In this document: positions 44,601 to 51,935 of the stretch, in pieces | Position numbering within the stretch: the stretch's first letter is position 1 | Layout: the number at the start of each line of letters is the position of its first letter | Source of the DNA: an uncultured Bacteroidales bacterium | Lineage (GTDB): Bacteria; Bacteroidota; Bacteroidia; Bacteroidales; UBA1715 | DNA: 64,000 nucleotides | Assembly: GCA_937892155.1 (NCBI GenBank) | Contig: CALAUG010000061.1 | Coordinates: forward strand, 52,255 to 116,254 | Direction of reading: 5' to 3' | The notes under the pieces: model-generated | Seen by the model: only the letters and a program-made list of their open reading frames with translations | Told to the model about the DNA's origin: nothing | Database searches by the model: none | Position numbers and translations under genes: made by a program

Positions 44601-44973
44601 GCGCAACAACGTTTCTGAAGAAGATATTACGTTTGTCGTCGCCAACTCAAAGTCAATTACTCTGTCTCAATTGTACAATTATCCAAATCCAATGACAGAC
44701 CATACACGTTTTCATTTTGAACATAATCAGGCAGGAAACGAGGTTAAAATTGTTGTACGGATATATTCTTCGGAAGGAGGTTTGGTACGAAGTATCACGC
44801 AAAAACGTACACCAGATGGATTTATTGACAATGCAATAATCTGGGATGGAACTAGTTCGCAAGGTGCCCAGATGAAGTCTGGAATCTACCCATACACTGT
44901 TGAGATACAAACTGCAAAAGGAGAAAAGTTATACGGAGAACAGAAAATACTGCTGATAAGAGATAAGAGATAA
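41602..44973 (+). CDS. porU: Type IX secretion system sortase PorU (C25 gingipain-like)
   Basis: A 1123-residue protein; PorU is the surface sortase that removes C-terminal signals from T9SS cargo and attaches cargo to A-LPS. A GTG start gives a proper signal peptide (MHFRTLLHTMLFALGF, ending IYVQAQ); the next ATG would lose its basic part. The C25 catalytic dyad is present: His629 in NYSGHGNE and Cys663 in AAACNITHFDY. The C-terminal FlgD-like segment (YNYPNPMTDHTRFHFEH; GIYPYTVEIQTAKGEK) is typical of PorU. In many Bacteroidales porV directly follows porU, but here the next gene is convergent and unrelated. The final codons (encoding IRDKR) and stop lie inside a heptamer repeat array. Confidence 0.92.
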   Translation: MHFRTLLHTMLFALGFMLIPLIYVQAQSILQTNDCYQISVIEDGIYKITYDDIKSWGLNAESISIYGNGAGELPLINGTELPDTLHEIGIYINKGSDNIFNSGDYILFYGQSPNTWSYNKKAGTFEHNTHSYELKNYYYVTSRPATKEIQTAAKPTESPTITVTSYDNLQAYENNETYAFNSGRNRFESISGGKTITFSAPSLITGEEAEVEVSFAARHSSAATASIRANGANIGTMSYSATTTNKPYAYLKTSTFLFKPTDNTITITVTPNYSGASSRGYLDYCILHTRCALQTNTEQLRFRDKKSIGKDAVATFSISSPTQCSVWNISNPDLPINMPVSFSGGKTSYTASASELEEYIAFSNSYKNVSFEKKMTKQNILLSVDADMVIIANDIFSEYAQKLAQFHEANDNMKVTCVTQEAICNEFSAGRKDVTALRNYLRYIYKKGNKKLKYVLLFGDGIYTNDIELNGPKLFTYETKESLNEDYSLCTDDYFGILDDNCGASTSDNFIGDLSIAVGRIPANTKKEAEIVINKIINYATNTEFRGDWQNQLCFLADDANENQTIHMSDADQLCTMIETNHPQFNFDKIYADAYKQVRSSAGERYPDVVTAIFERMQKGCLIFNYSGHGNETRMMAEYAIDASSITTWKNKTKLPLFIAAACNITHFDYDGVSLGEQLLLLPNGGSIGMISATRYSYASSNYNLSKNFYNIIFEIDPTTSLPYTIGDALKIAKEKTTGDIYQNRRIYCLLGDPAMRLALPTYSVVIDSINGKPIADFSKNIQALSTISVAGHINDNKSVAADNFNGTLHIKLFDKSQSITTLGNDGNDIFTFDSYSNILFQGLASVEQGKFSFSTIIPEDIYYYDGNGKMSFYATNDSIQAAGYYSDFTINGSDDSDNDDYWGPKISLYINDTLFVSGGTTNENPTLLLLLQDESGINISNASIGHDIVLVIDGDESNQIILNDFYCADLNTYISGTLQYTIQNLEEGEHTLTVTVWDTRNNVSEEDITFVVANSKSITLSQLYNYPNPMTDHTRFHFEHNQAGNEVKIVVRIYSSEGGLVRSITQKRTPDGFIDNAIIWDGTSSQGAQMKSGIYPYTVEIQTAKGEKLYGEQKILLIRDKR

Positions 44974-44996
44974 GAGATAAGAAATAAGAGATATGA
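44955..44996. repeat. Heptamer tandem repeat array (GATAAGA)n overlapping the porU stop codon
   Basis: Six 7-base units (four GATAAGA, then AATAAGA and GATATGA). The first two and a half units are coding (last residues of PorU) and supply its TAA stop; the rest is intergenic. Confidence 0.9.
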
Positions 44997-45015
44997 GATG
45001 GAGGTCGGAGGTTAT

Positions 45016-45052
45016 AAAAAAAGAGATGAAGCAATGCTTCATCTCTTTTTTT
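45016..45052. terminator. Bidirectional terminator between porU and the 45069 gene
   Basis: The perfect stem AGAGATGAAGC/GCTTCATCTCT around an AAT loop, with A- and T-tracts on both flanks. It lies 43 bases after porU and 17 bases beyond the convergent gene's stop. Confidence 0.8.
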
Positions 45053-45068
45053 GCATTATCATTGAAAA

Positions 45069-45596
45069 TTATTTCTCTGGTAATTTGTATACAGAACACT
45101 TAATTCCGAATCCATCTTTAATGTCTGTTTTTTCAGAAATCAACGTCTTTCCAGAAACTTCTGAATTCAAATCATAACTCTTAGATTCGTAAGATGTTCT
45201 TCTAACACGTTCGTGAGTAAATTCAGGAATACCATCAGGATAAATGTCTAAGTCAAAGAAAACATCTTCATCGGCATCGCGTCCATCTCTATGATGTGAA
45301 TGTCCACACTCACCTTCTACAATCCATATTTCAATATCAAATTCATAAGGATCAATGACATCGCGACCTGAGCGTCTGTGTATATATTCCGTATATACCG
45401 TATAATCACCTGGACGAACCTTGTAGTATGTATCCCATGAAAAATTAGAAGGAAGTACGGTCGTTTCTACACGATATGGTTCCTCGTTTGCCCAATTAAT
45501 TTTCAAAAAAGCATCACCATCCAAACCTGGTTCTCCGAAATCACACGAAGACAAGCCGATTAATGCCAGCACCGTAATAAAAAGTATCTTTTTCAT
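45069..45596 (-). CDS. Hypothetical lipoprotein
   Basis: A 175-residue protein with a lipoprotein signal (MKKILFITVLALIGLSSC, lipid-modified Cys18). The start is ATG 45596; 22 extra codons in the longest frame precede this signal and are not credible. The mature part is rich in acidic and aromatic residues (FKLKINWANEEPYRV-like segment; SWDTYYKVRPGDYTVYTEYI; HSHHRDGRDADEDVFFDLD) and has no recognised domain. The beta-strand pattern suggests a small immunoglobulin-like fold. It lies downstream of the 45684 gene beyond a hairpin, so the two may be transcribed separately. Confidence 0.7.
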   Translation of the reverse strand: MKKILFITVLALIGLSSCDFGEPGLDGDAFLKINWANEEPYRVETTVLPSNFSWDTYYKVRPGDYTVYTEYIHRRSGRDVIDPYEFDIEIWIVEGECGHSHHRDGRDADEDVFFDLDIYPDGIPEFTHERVRRTSYESKSYDLNSEVSGKTLISEKTDIKDGFGIKCSVYKLPEK

Positions 45597-45651
45597 ATCA
45601 CTAAATTTTAGTTTACGTCTATGAAACAAATATTGTACCAATATAAAAACA

Positions 45652-45675
45652 AAGCCGCGCAAAAAAACACGGCTT
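45652..45675 (-). terminator. Terminator-like hairpin after the 45684 gene
   Basis: The inverted repeat AAGCCG/CGGCTT (with an extra GC pair) sits 8 bases beyond the stop of the minus-strand beta-barrel gene. The loop is A-rich on the plus strand. No strong T-run follows, so it may be an inefficient terminator. Confidence 0.5.
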
Positions 45676-45683
45676 CGTATTAA

Positions 45684-46490
45684 TTAATCAAAAGACAAAC
45701 CTAGTTTCACTCTCAAACGTTGATTGTACACTTTTTGTTTATCCCACACGTCATACGAGTAATTAATTTTACCGAATATCCATTCACATCCAATAAAAAC
45801 CTTTGAATAACGAATATTGAAACCAAAGGAATAATCTAAGCCAAGTCCAAGACCAGTATCTTCCTCATTCACCAAGCCAACCCCGTCTTGATTTTTAACC
45901 TCATATCCACCCCATTCCAAGCCAGCATTTCTGTACTCTACAGCAGGAGAATTAGCCTCAACACCTTGTTGAAAAGCAGGAATTCTAAAATAGTTTACGC
46001 CAAAAGTCGGGCATAATTTTGCAGTTAAATCAATGTAAAAATCTTCTGCAGGGCTAATGGTTGCAATTGCGCCAATATTCAACGAATACGCAACACTTAA
46101 ATCATTATATGTCTGAGAATCTTCAGACCATTTACCACCTGCATCTCTTGTCCTACCTTCAAAACGATAGTAATCTGCGCTCAAATCAATAAAATCTACG
46201 CACAAACCAGCCTTGAAACCTTCAATGACCCATCCTATAGGATGAATATAAAAATTGGCACCAACAGTCAAAGCTCCTGCATAATGTTGCAAATCTCCCT
46301 CTTCATCATATCTATCTTTGTAATACTGAAGCATGTTATTTGAACATGAAAGACCATCAATGTTACCATACTTCATAATTGGACGATTCATACTAAGGCT
46401 GAAATACGAATTGTTTTTAATATGTCCTTGTGAAAATGCTACGGTACAAGCAAAAAAAGCTGAAACCGTTAAGAGTAAAAATTTTTTCAT
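45684..46490 (-). CDS. Outer-membrane beta-barrel-like protein
   Basis: A 268-residue protein with a signal peptide (MKKFLLLTVSAFFACTVAFS). Strand-like segments alternate through the mature part: YFSLSMNRPIMKYGN, GALTVGANFYIHPIGWVIEG, SYSLNIG-like AYSLNIGAIATISP, LGLDYSFGFNIRYSKVFIGC. It ends in QRLRVKLGLSFD, with the terminal aromatic residue that barrels use for assembly. No family could be named; the size is that of an 8- to 12-stranded porin-like barrel. It has its own -7 box at 46512-46519. Confidence 0.75.
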   Translation of the reverse strand: MKKFLLLTVSAFFACTVAFSQGHIKNNSYFSLSMNRPIMKYGNIDGLSCSNNMLQYYKDRYDEEGDLQHYAGALTVGANFYIHPIGWVIEGFKAGLCVDFIDLSADYYRFEGRTRDAGGKWSEDSQTYNDLSVAYSLNIGAIATISPAEDFYIDLTAKLCPTFGVNYFRIPAFQQGVEANSPAVEYRNAGLEWGGYEVKNQDGVGLVNEEDTGLGLGLDYSFGFNIRYSKVFIGCEWIFGKINYSYDVWDKQKVYNQRLRVKLGLSFD

Positions 46491-46511
46491 ATTAAAGTGT
46501 ATTTGTTTTTA

Positions 46512-46519
46512 CAAAATTA
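46512..46519 (-). promoter_or_regulatory. Promoter -7 box (TAATTTTG) for the 46490 barrel gene
   Basis: Perfect TAnnTTTG match 21 bases upstream of ATG 46490 on the minus strand. It lies just beyond the gmk stop, making the barrel gene separate from gmk. Confidence 0.6.
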
Positions 46520-46534
46520 GAAAAAGTTTAATTC

Positions 46535-47101
46535 CTATTTCAAAAAATCGACCAATAATTGTTCTGCATCGGCACACGCTTTCGACAATTCATCGTTAAT
46601 CACAATTTTATCGAATTTTGATGCAAATTGCATTTCGTATGCTGCTTTATCCAATCTTTTTTGAATTTCTTCTGGTGAATCAGTTTTCCTTCCTTCCAAG
46701 CGTTGTCGGAGAACATCAACAGACGGTGCCTGTATGAATAACGACAAAGCCTTATCACCGAATAATTTTTTCAAACGCATTCCCCCAGCAACATCTACAT
46801 CAAATACAATGACGTTACCTTTACTCCAAATACGTTCACATTCAGACTTCAGAGTGCCATAGAATCTGTTTTGATACACTTCTTCAAATTCTACAAACTC
46901 CTGATTTTCAATTTTCTTCTTAAATTCTTCTACCGTATAAAAATAATATTCCACCCCATTTTTCTCCGTACCACGAGGAGCGCGTGTTGTTGCAGAAATA
47001 GAGAATTCCAAAGGGAACCCCTTTTGAAGTAAATACTGAATTATTGTAGATTTTCCCGAACCTGATGGTGCGGAAAGAATAATCATTTTGTTATCAGACA
47101 T
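46535..47101 (-). CDS. gmk: Guanylate kinase
   Basis: A 188-residue kinase converting GMP and ATP to GDP and ADP. The P-loop is LSAPSGSGKSTI. GMP-binding residues lie in SISATTRAPRGTEKNGVEYY, and FVEFEEVYQNRFYGTLKSE and VIFDVDVAGGMRLKKLFG follow in canonical order. I use ATG 47101 (MSDNKMII), one base after the upstream YicC-family stop; a second ATG four codons earlier at 47113 would overlap that gene by 11 bases. Pairing of a yicC-type gene with gmk is common in bacteria. Confidence 0.95.
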   Translation of the reverse strand: MSDNKMIILSAPSGSGKSTIIQYLLQKGFPLEFSISATTRAPRGTEKNGVEYYFYTVEEFKKKIENQEFVEFEEVYQNRFYGTLKSECERIWSKGNVIVFDVDVAGGMRLKKLFGDKALSLFIQAPSVDVLRQRLEGRKTDSPEEIQKRLDKAAYEMQFASKFDKIVINDELSKACADAEQLLVDFLK

Positions 47102-47102
47102 A

Positions 47103-47978
47103 CTATAAGACATTCAAAACCTGTTCTTTAATTTTTTCAAGGTTATCCTTCATCTGCACCACAATACGCTGCATATCGGAATCATTTGATTTCGAGCCCA
47201 TTGTATTGATTTCACGTCCCATTTCTTGAGCAATAAAGTTCAACTTTTTGCCAGCAAATTCTTCCGAATCCATAGTATCGACAAAATACTTGCAATGTTG
47301 AGCCAGTCGTACTTTTTCTTCGTTAATGTCCAATTTTTCTATATAGAAAATCATTTCCTGCTCAAGGCGATTTTTATCAATTTTATCCGATGCGAGCAAT
47401 TCGGACAATGCAGATTCTATTTTTTCGCGGATTTTTGGAACACGTTGTTTTTCAAACGGCTCAATTGAAGTCAACAACGAAACTATTGTCTGTATATTTC
47501 CTTTTAAATCTCTATCAAGAGCTTCACCTTCGTGTTTTCTATACGTCACAATTTTTTCAGTCGCTTCCTTTACGGCTGCGAACACGCAATTCCATTCATC
47601 ATCGGTCGCAAGCGACTGATTGTCAATGCTCCATACGTCTGGCATTTTCAAAGCAGCTTCAAACGCTGAAGAATTTTCAACTCCCAACGACAGAGCAAGA
47701 GAATTTATTTTTTCGTAATACGATCGTACCAGCGATTCCTGCAAGCAACGTTCTCCGGCACAATCTTTTGATTCTGTGTATATAAACAAGTCTATTTTTC
47801 CACGAATTAATTGAGAAGCAATATAATTACGAATTTCTAAATCCTTATCCCTATATGCCGTAGCGATTTTAGAATTCAAATCCAACTGTTTGCTATTTAA
47901 GGATTTAACCTCTACTATTACATTTTTATTAGGAAGAACTGCAACGGCCCTTCCATATCCCGTCATTGACTGAACCAT
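47103..47978 (-). CDS. YicC family endoribonuclease
   Basis: A 291-residue YicC/YloC-family protein with the characteristic N terminus (VQSMTGYGRAVAVLPNKNVI with VEVKSLNSKQLDL) and C terminus (MDSEEFAGKKLNFIAQEMGR, then EINTMGSKSNDSDMQRIVVQ). E. coli YicC is an endoribonuclease acting on a small RNA, and the B. subtilis relative degrades mRNA; the target here is unknown. It precedes gmk directly and has a -7 box 16 bases upstream of its start. The conserved EINT and SKS/N motifs at the C terminus are intact. Confidence 0.92.
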   Translation of the reverse strand: MVQSMTGYGRAVAVLPNKNVIVEVKSLNSKQLDLNSKIATAYRDKDLEIRNYIASQLIRGKIDLFIYTESKDCAGERCLQESLVRSYYEKINSLALSLGVENSSAFEAALKMPDVWSIDNQSLATDDEWNCVFAAVKEATEKIVTYRKHEGEALDRDLKGNIQTIVSLLTSIEPFEKQRVPKIREKIESALSELLASDKIDKNRLEQEMIFYIEKLDINEEKVRLAQHCKYFVDTMDSEEFAGKKLNFIAQEMGREINTMGSKSNDSDMQRIVVQMKDNLEKIKEQVLNVL

Positions 47979-47993
47979 TTCTTTGTTTTTTTA

Positions 47994-48001
47994 CAAAAAT
48001 A
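47994..48001 (-). promoter_or_regulatory. Promoter -7 box (TATTTTTG) for the yicC-type/gmk operon
   Basis: Perfect TAnnTTTG match 15 bases upstream of the 47978 start on the minus strand. Confidence 0.6.
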
Positions 48002-48054
48002 CATAAAAGTTAAGAATTCATTTGAAGAGAACACAACTTTTTACAAATACAAAA

Positions 48055-48083
48055 AAGGCGAAATCTTATTACGATTTCGCCTT
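48055..48083 (-). terminator. rpsT terminator
   Basis: The stem AAGGCGAAATC/GATTTCGCCTT, followed on the minus strand by a run of T. It lies 21 bases after the rpsT stop. Confidence 0.85.
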
Positions 48084-48104
48084 CCACAATATATAAAAAA
48101 ACTA

Positions 48105-48359
48105 TTATGCTAATGCATTAATGTGCTTTGCAACACCAGACTTGATATTAGCAGCTTTATTCTTATGAATAATGTTCGTTTTTGCTAATTTATCAATCAT
48201 TGCAACTACCTTTGGCAATTGAGCCATAGCTTCTTTCTTATCTTTAAGCGCTTTTAAGTCTCTTATTGCATTACGAGTAGTTTTTGCATAGTATTTATTA
48301 TGCAAAGTTCTAGTCTTTGTTTGTCTTGCACGTTTAGCAGCTGATTTACAATTTGCCAT
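48105..48359 (-). CDS. rpsT: Small ribosomal subunit protein bS20
   Basis: This 84-residue, strongly basic helical protein matches S20: MANCKSAAKRARQTKTRTLH at the N terminus, then RNAIRDLKALKDK, and the C-terminal IIHKNKAANIKSGVAKHINA. S20 binds 16S rRNA in the 30S body early in assembly. The coding region starts 21 bases after the tRNA-Glu gene, and no separate promoter is visible in the gap, so the protein is probably translated from a transcript whose 5' part is processed to tRNA. The terminator at 48055 closes the unit. Confidence 0.96.
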   Translation of the reverse strand: MANCKSAAKRARQTKTRTLHNKYYAKTTRNAIRDLKALKDKKEAMAQLPKVVAMIDKLAKTNIIHKNKAANIKSGVAKHINALA

Positions 48360-48380
48360 ATCTAAATATAAATTTTATTG

Positions 48381-48452
48381 TAGCGAGTAGCGGAATCGAA
48401 CCGCTCTAACAAGGATGAAAACCTTGTGTACTAACCGATATACGAACTCGCC
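48381..48452 (-). tRNA. tRNA-Glu (anticodon TTC)
   Basis: Read on the minus strand, a cloverleaf is visible. The acceptor arm pairs GGCGAGT with ACTCGCT, with one G.U at the end; the D arm contains GTTAGTAC; the anticodon stem CAAGG/CCTTG encloses the loop TTTTCAT with anticodon TTC; the T arm AGCGG/CCGCT encloses TTCGATT. The CCA end is not encoded. It is about 72 bases and followed by rpsT after 21 bases. Confidence 0.93.
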
Positions 48453-48475
48453 ATCTGTTTTTTTATTTCCGAGTG

Positions 48476-48483
48476 CAAATGTA
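48476..48483 (-). promoter_or_regulatory. Promoter -7 box (TACATTTG) for the tRNA-Glu/rpsT unit
   Basis: Perfect TAnnTTTG match 24 bases upstream of the tRNA 5' end on the minus strand. It is the only candidate promoter for both tRNA-Glu and rpsT. Confidence 0.6.
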
Positions 48484-48554
48484 GAAACTTTTTTCTTACT
48501 CGCAACAAAAATCTTTATTTTCTTATATTTTTTTTCTAAGAACTTACAAATGTT

Positions 48555-49925
48555 CTATTCAACGCCAAGAATCTTCTTTGCTATATCATTAAAGTTCAAC
48601 ATTTTACCCCTTTCTGTCCGCAACAACAACAAGTTCTTATTTTGCCACATCAAACCATACAATTCGTTTTCCAGGCTTTCGCGTTTTGTAAAAATCTTGA
48701 TTTTTGAGATTCCAAAAACCTGTTTCAGCATAGTTTCGGCAGAATGTGACCGTTCTGTTTCCTGACCATTCACGTTCAAGAATACAAATTTTTCGTCTGC
48801 GAGGCGCATACAGTCATCATACTGTTTCCAGAAATTTTCGGGAACTTCACCATCGGTTGCAACTTCAAGACAAACAACCAACTCGCGCAATGGATACAAT
48901 TCTCGTATAGCCATAATTGTTGCATTCATTTTCAAAGGTGAATACACATAGTCGCTATATACATTTACGGAAGAATTCTTTCCTATGAGTTGTAATTGTT
49001 TGCTCTGCCCTTTAAAGAATTTTAATGCCTGATAAAATTGTTCTTCGGAAATATTCAGTTGCTGACAGACCTTCAACGCACCTGAAATATTTTTCATGTT
49101 ATGTTCACCAAACAGATATATAGGTAAGCGTCCTCCTGAAATTTTCAGGAAACTATGATTGTTGAATAATTCATACGGATGTGTTTTATAAGGAATCAGT
49201 TGCAAATTGTCGACAAACTGAGATATTACATCGCACACACGTTCATCTTCTTCGCAATATATAAGTTTTCCGTTTGTTTGTATAGAACCAACATATCGTT
49301 TAAACTGATCTACATATTCATCCAAAGTTGGAAATGCCTGTACATCCTCCCACGCAATTCCACTCAACAAAGCGACACTTGGTTTATAATGTTCAAATTT
49401 AGACCTGTCATCTATTGGCGAAGAAATATGTTCATCACCTTCTATTATTATAATGTTGGACGATTTTGACAAACGAATCGTGCTTTGTTGCTCATTTACA
49501 GCCGAGCATAAATAATAATCGTAATCATATTCATAATATGAAAGAACATGCATTACGATTGAAGCAATCATATTTTTACCATAACTACCAGCAATAACAA
49601 CGCGTTGTTTATCTTTGGAAAATTCATAAATGAATTCAGAGTACGAATAGATTGTAATTCCTAATTGTTGTGCCTTTACAAGTTCCGGATTGTCTGGTTG
49701 AATTTTGCCACCAGCAATCACCACATCAATATCGCTGGTGATGGATTCTTCGTGCCAGCCTAATTCACGCGGAAGCAAGTTGTTGTTCAACAAATCTGTA
49801 TAGGCAGGATCGAAAATTTCGTCATCGCTACCCGACACAATAAAACCATCATTCTTCAGAGTGATTGCAATATTGTGCAAGGTTGCACCTCCAATAGCCA
49901 GCAAATGAATTCTTTTCATAGTCAA
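48555..49925 (-). CDS. Mpl-like Mur ligase (UDP-MurNAc:tripeptide ligase family) with altered P-loop
   Basis: A 456-residue protein with Mur-ligase domain order: N-terminal UDP-binding Rossmann domain (HLLAIGGATLHNIAITLKND, then VSGSDDEIFDP), central ATPase domain, and C-terminal domain (residues 315-456). The closest family is Mpl, which recycles murein tripeptide onto UDP-MurNAc. The central P-loop, normally G(S/T)HGKTT, reads GSYGKNM at residues 113-119: the Lys is kept, but the Thr that coordinates Mg-ATP is Asn118. The metal-binding EGDEH segment is present and the MurC-type NIEWDHxD region reads GIAWEDVQAF. Reduced or lost catalysis is possible. It has a -7 box and stands alone. Confidence 0.8.
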   Translation of the reverse strand: MTMKRIHLLAIGGATLHNIAITLKNDGFIVSGSDDEIFDPAYTDLLNNNLLPRELGWHEESITSDIDVVIAGGKIQPDNPELVKAQQLGITIYSYSEFIYEFSKDKQRVVIAGSYGKNMIASIVMHVLSYYEYDYDYYLCSAVNEQQSTIRLSKSSNIIIIEGDEHISSPIDDRSKFEHYKPSVALLSGIAWEDVQAFPTLDEYVDQFKRYVGSIQTNGKLIYCEEDERVCDVISQFVDNLQLIPYKTHPYELFNNHSFLKISGGRLPIYLFGEHNMKNISGALKVCQQLNISEEQFYQALKFFKGQSKQLQLIGKNSSVNVYSDYVYSPLKMNATIMAIRELYPLRELVVCLEVATDGEVPENFWKQYDDCMRLADEKFVFLNVNGQETERSHSAETMLKQVFGISKIKIFTKRESLENELYGLMWQNKNLLLLRTERGKMLNFNDIAKKILGVE

Positions 49926-49938
49926 ATCTTTTCCGGCG

Positions 49939-49946
49939 CAAAAGTA
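49939..49946 (-). promoter_or_regulatory. Promoter -7 box (TACTTTTG) for the Mpl-like gene
   Basis: Perfect TAnnTTTG match 13 bases upstream of the 49925 ATG on the minus strand. Confidence 0.6.
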
Positions 49947-50050
49947 ACAAAAGAATTAATAAATCATAATGTATAACGAAAAAACCGAATTTTTCTTGCA
50001 CAGTGCTTGTTTTTAATTTGTTTTTACGTTCTTTGCAAAAAATTTCAATT

Positions 50051-51286
50051 ATGAAAGAGACAAGCGAAGACGTAATCCTTCTTAGTATTGCCGGGAAAGA
50101 CAAACCTGGTGTTACAGCAGCCCTCACATCTATATTAGCACAATACAACGCCGACATTCTCGACATGGGACAATCAGTAATCCACGATACACTTTCGTTG
50201 GGTATTTTGTTCAGATTACCAAAAACTGGCATCAGCGGTCCTATTTTGAAGGAATTACTATTCAAAGCATACGAATTTGACATTAATGCCCGTTTTACGC
50301 CAATTGACGGTAGCACATACGAAGACTGGGTACAAAATCAAGGCAAGAAACGATACATTGTCACATTGTTCGGACGCCATATAGAATCTCGATATTTGGC
50401 AGAAATCACAGCTGTCCTTTGTAAGCAAAATTTAAACATTGATAACATTACCCGTTTGAGCGGTCGTGTTTCTTTCAAGAAAGAACAAGAATCAAAGAAC
50501 CGCGCTTGCGTTGAATTATCGGTACGTGGCACACCTATCGACGAGAAAAAAATGAAAGCCGATTTCCTTAACATTTCTAAACGTATTGGATTCGACATTT
50601 CATTCCAGGAAGACAACGCTTTCCGACGCAACCGCCGTCTTATATGCTTCGATATGGATTCAACTTTGATTCAGACCGAAGTTATCGTTGAATTAGCAAA
50701 ATACGCACATGTAGAGAAAGAAGTTGCAGAAATCACAGAATCAGCAATGCGTGGTGAAATTGACTTTAAAGAAAGTTTCAAAAGACGCATAAAATTACTG
50801 AAGGGTATCGACGAAAGCGTTCTTGACGACATTGCACGTAACTTACCGATGACAGAAGGTGCTGACCGATTAATCCGTACATTGAAACGATTCGGTTACA
50901 AAGTTGCCATTTTGTCCGGTGGATTTACATTCTTTGGAAGGTATCTTCAAACAAAATTAGGTATTGACTACGTATTTGCCAATGAATTGGAGATTAAAGA
51001 CGGAAAATTGACTGGTAACTACGTCGGTGAAATCGTTGACGGTCAGATGAAAGCAGAATTGCTTCGTAAGATAGCATTTAAAGAAGATATTCACTTGGAA
51101 CAAGTTATTGCCGTCGGTGATGGTGCCAACGACCTTCCGATGATTAATATTGCTGGACTTGGAATTGCCTTCCATGCAAAGCCAAAAGTCCAAGAGCGTG
51201 CAGACAACAAAATCAGTACGATTGGATTGGATGGTATATTATATATGTTAGGTTTCAGGGATAGAGAAGTTGACGAGAATGAATAA
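50051..51286 (+). CDS. serB: Phosphoserine phosphatase with N-terminal ACT domains
   Basis: A 411-residue enzyme catalysing the last step of serine biosynthesis, phosphoserine to serine. Residues 1-90 and about 95-185 look like two ACT regulatory domains (LLSIAGKDKPGVTAALTSIL; YIVTLFGRHIESRYLAEITA). The HAD phosphatase domain follows with DMDSTLIQTEVIVELAKYA (nucleophile Asp near 201), LSGGFTFF, and VAVGDGANDLPMI. The start is ATG 50051, because the 16 extra upstream codons in the longest frame are a leader. The stop overlaps the next gene's start by 8 bases. No perfect -7 box is evident; the sequence GTTCTTTG is a weak candidate. Confidence 0.94.
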   Translation: MKETSEDVILLSIAGKDKPGVTAALTSILAQYNADILDMGQSVIHDTLSLGILFRLPKTGISGPILKELLFKAYEFDINARFTPIDGSTYEDWVQNQGKKRYIVTLFGRHIESRYLAEITAVLCKQNLNIDNITRLSGRVSFKKEQESKNRACVELSVRGTPIDEKKMKADFLNISKRIGFDISFQEDNAFRRNRRLICFDMDSTLIQTEVIVELAKYAHVEKEVAEITESAMRGEIDFKESFKRRIKLLKGIDESVLDDIARNLPMTEGADRLIRTLKRFGYKVAILSGGFTFFGRYLQTKLGIDYVFANELEIKDGKLTGNYVGEIVDGQMKAELLRKIAFKEDIHLEQVIAVGDGANDLPMINIAGLGIAFHAKPKVQERADNKISTIGLDGILYMLGFRDREVDENE

Positions 51287-51935
51287 AATTCTCATGACAC
51301 TGGGTCTTTTTTTATGCGTAAACATCGTTTTTGCGCAAGAAAAAGACACAACTTCACTATTTGCCGTACCCTATTTTGAAGGCGTTTCTGACACTGTAGC
51401 GCAAGCAGAAGCAATAGCAGACATAGTAACAGAAAACGCAACTGTAGAAAGTACCATCGTGAATTCTCTACAGACATCAACAGATACAAGCCAATGGTTA
51501 GTACCGTTCCGCGATTCTGTAATCTGCTATGCCGAAAAATTTATTGGTAAACCCTACCACTATGGTTCCAAAGGTCCTGACGCTTTTGACTGTTCTGGAT
51601 TTACAGGATTTGTATTTGCGCATTTCGGGATCACGTTAGCCTCAAGTTCTACTGCGCAATACAAAGAATCGCCACGATATGTGCCAATTGACAGTGCAAT
51701 GATTGGCGATTTAATCTTCTTCATGGGAAGAAACGGACGAAGTTCTGTTGGACACGTTGGCATTATCACGGATGTCGACACCGCTAACCATTCGTGTCAG
51801 TTCATACACGCAGCGACACACGGAGGCATCATCCTCACCAACTATCCATCGTATGCATACTACAACCAAAGATATATGGGCATTGGCAGATATAATCTTC
51901 CTGAATATGTTGTATGCAAGCAAGGAGAGAGATAA
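51279..51935 (+). CDS. NlpC/P60 family peptidoglycan endopeptidase
   Basis: A 218-residue secreted protein with a signal peptide (MNKILMTLGLFLCVNIVFAQ), a spacer to about residue 80, and one NlpC/P60 domain. The catalytic Cys lies in DAFDCSGFTGFVFAHFG and the His in GHVGIITDVD, with a third polar residue in FIHAATHGGI. It should cut stem peptides of peptidoglycan in the periplasm. The start is ATG 51279, overlapping the serB end by 8 bases; an in-frame TTG nine bases earlier is less likely. Its TAA stop overlaps the first base pairs of a heptamer repeat array. Confidence 0.9.
   Translation: MNKILMTLGLFLCVNIVFAQEKDTTSLFAVPYFEGVSDTVAQAEAIADIVTENATVESTIVNSLQTSTDTSQWLVPFRDSVICYAEKFIGKPYHYGSKGPDAFDCSGFTGFVFAHFGITLASSSTAQYKESPRYVPIDSAMIGDLIFFMGRNGRSSVGHVGIITDVDTANHSCQFIHAATHGGIILTNYPSYAYYNQRYMGIGRYNLPEYVVCKQGER

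Noticed and set aside
50003..50050. Upstream extension of serB by 16 codons
   Set aside because: The added residues are hydrophobic and not family-like; the ACT domain begins after ATG 50051.
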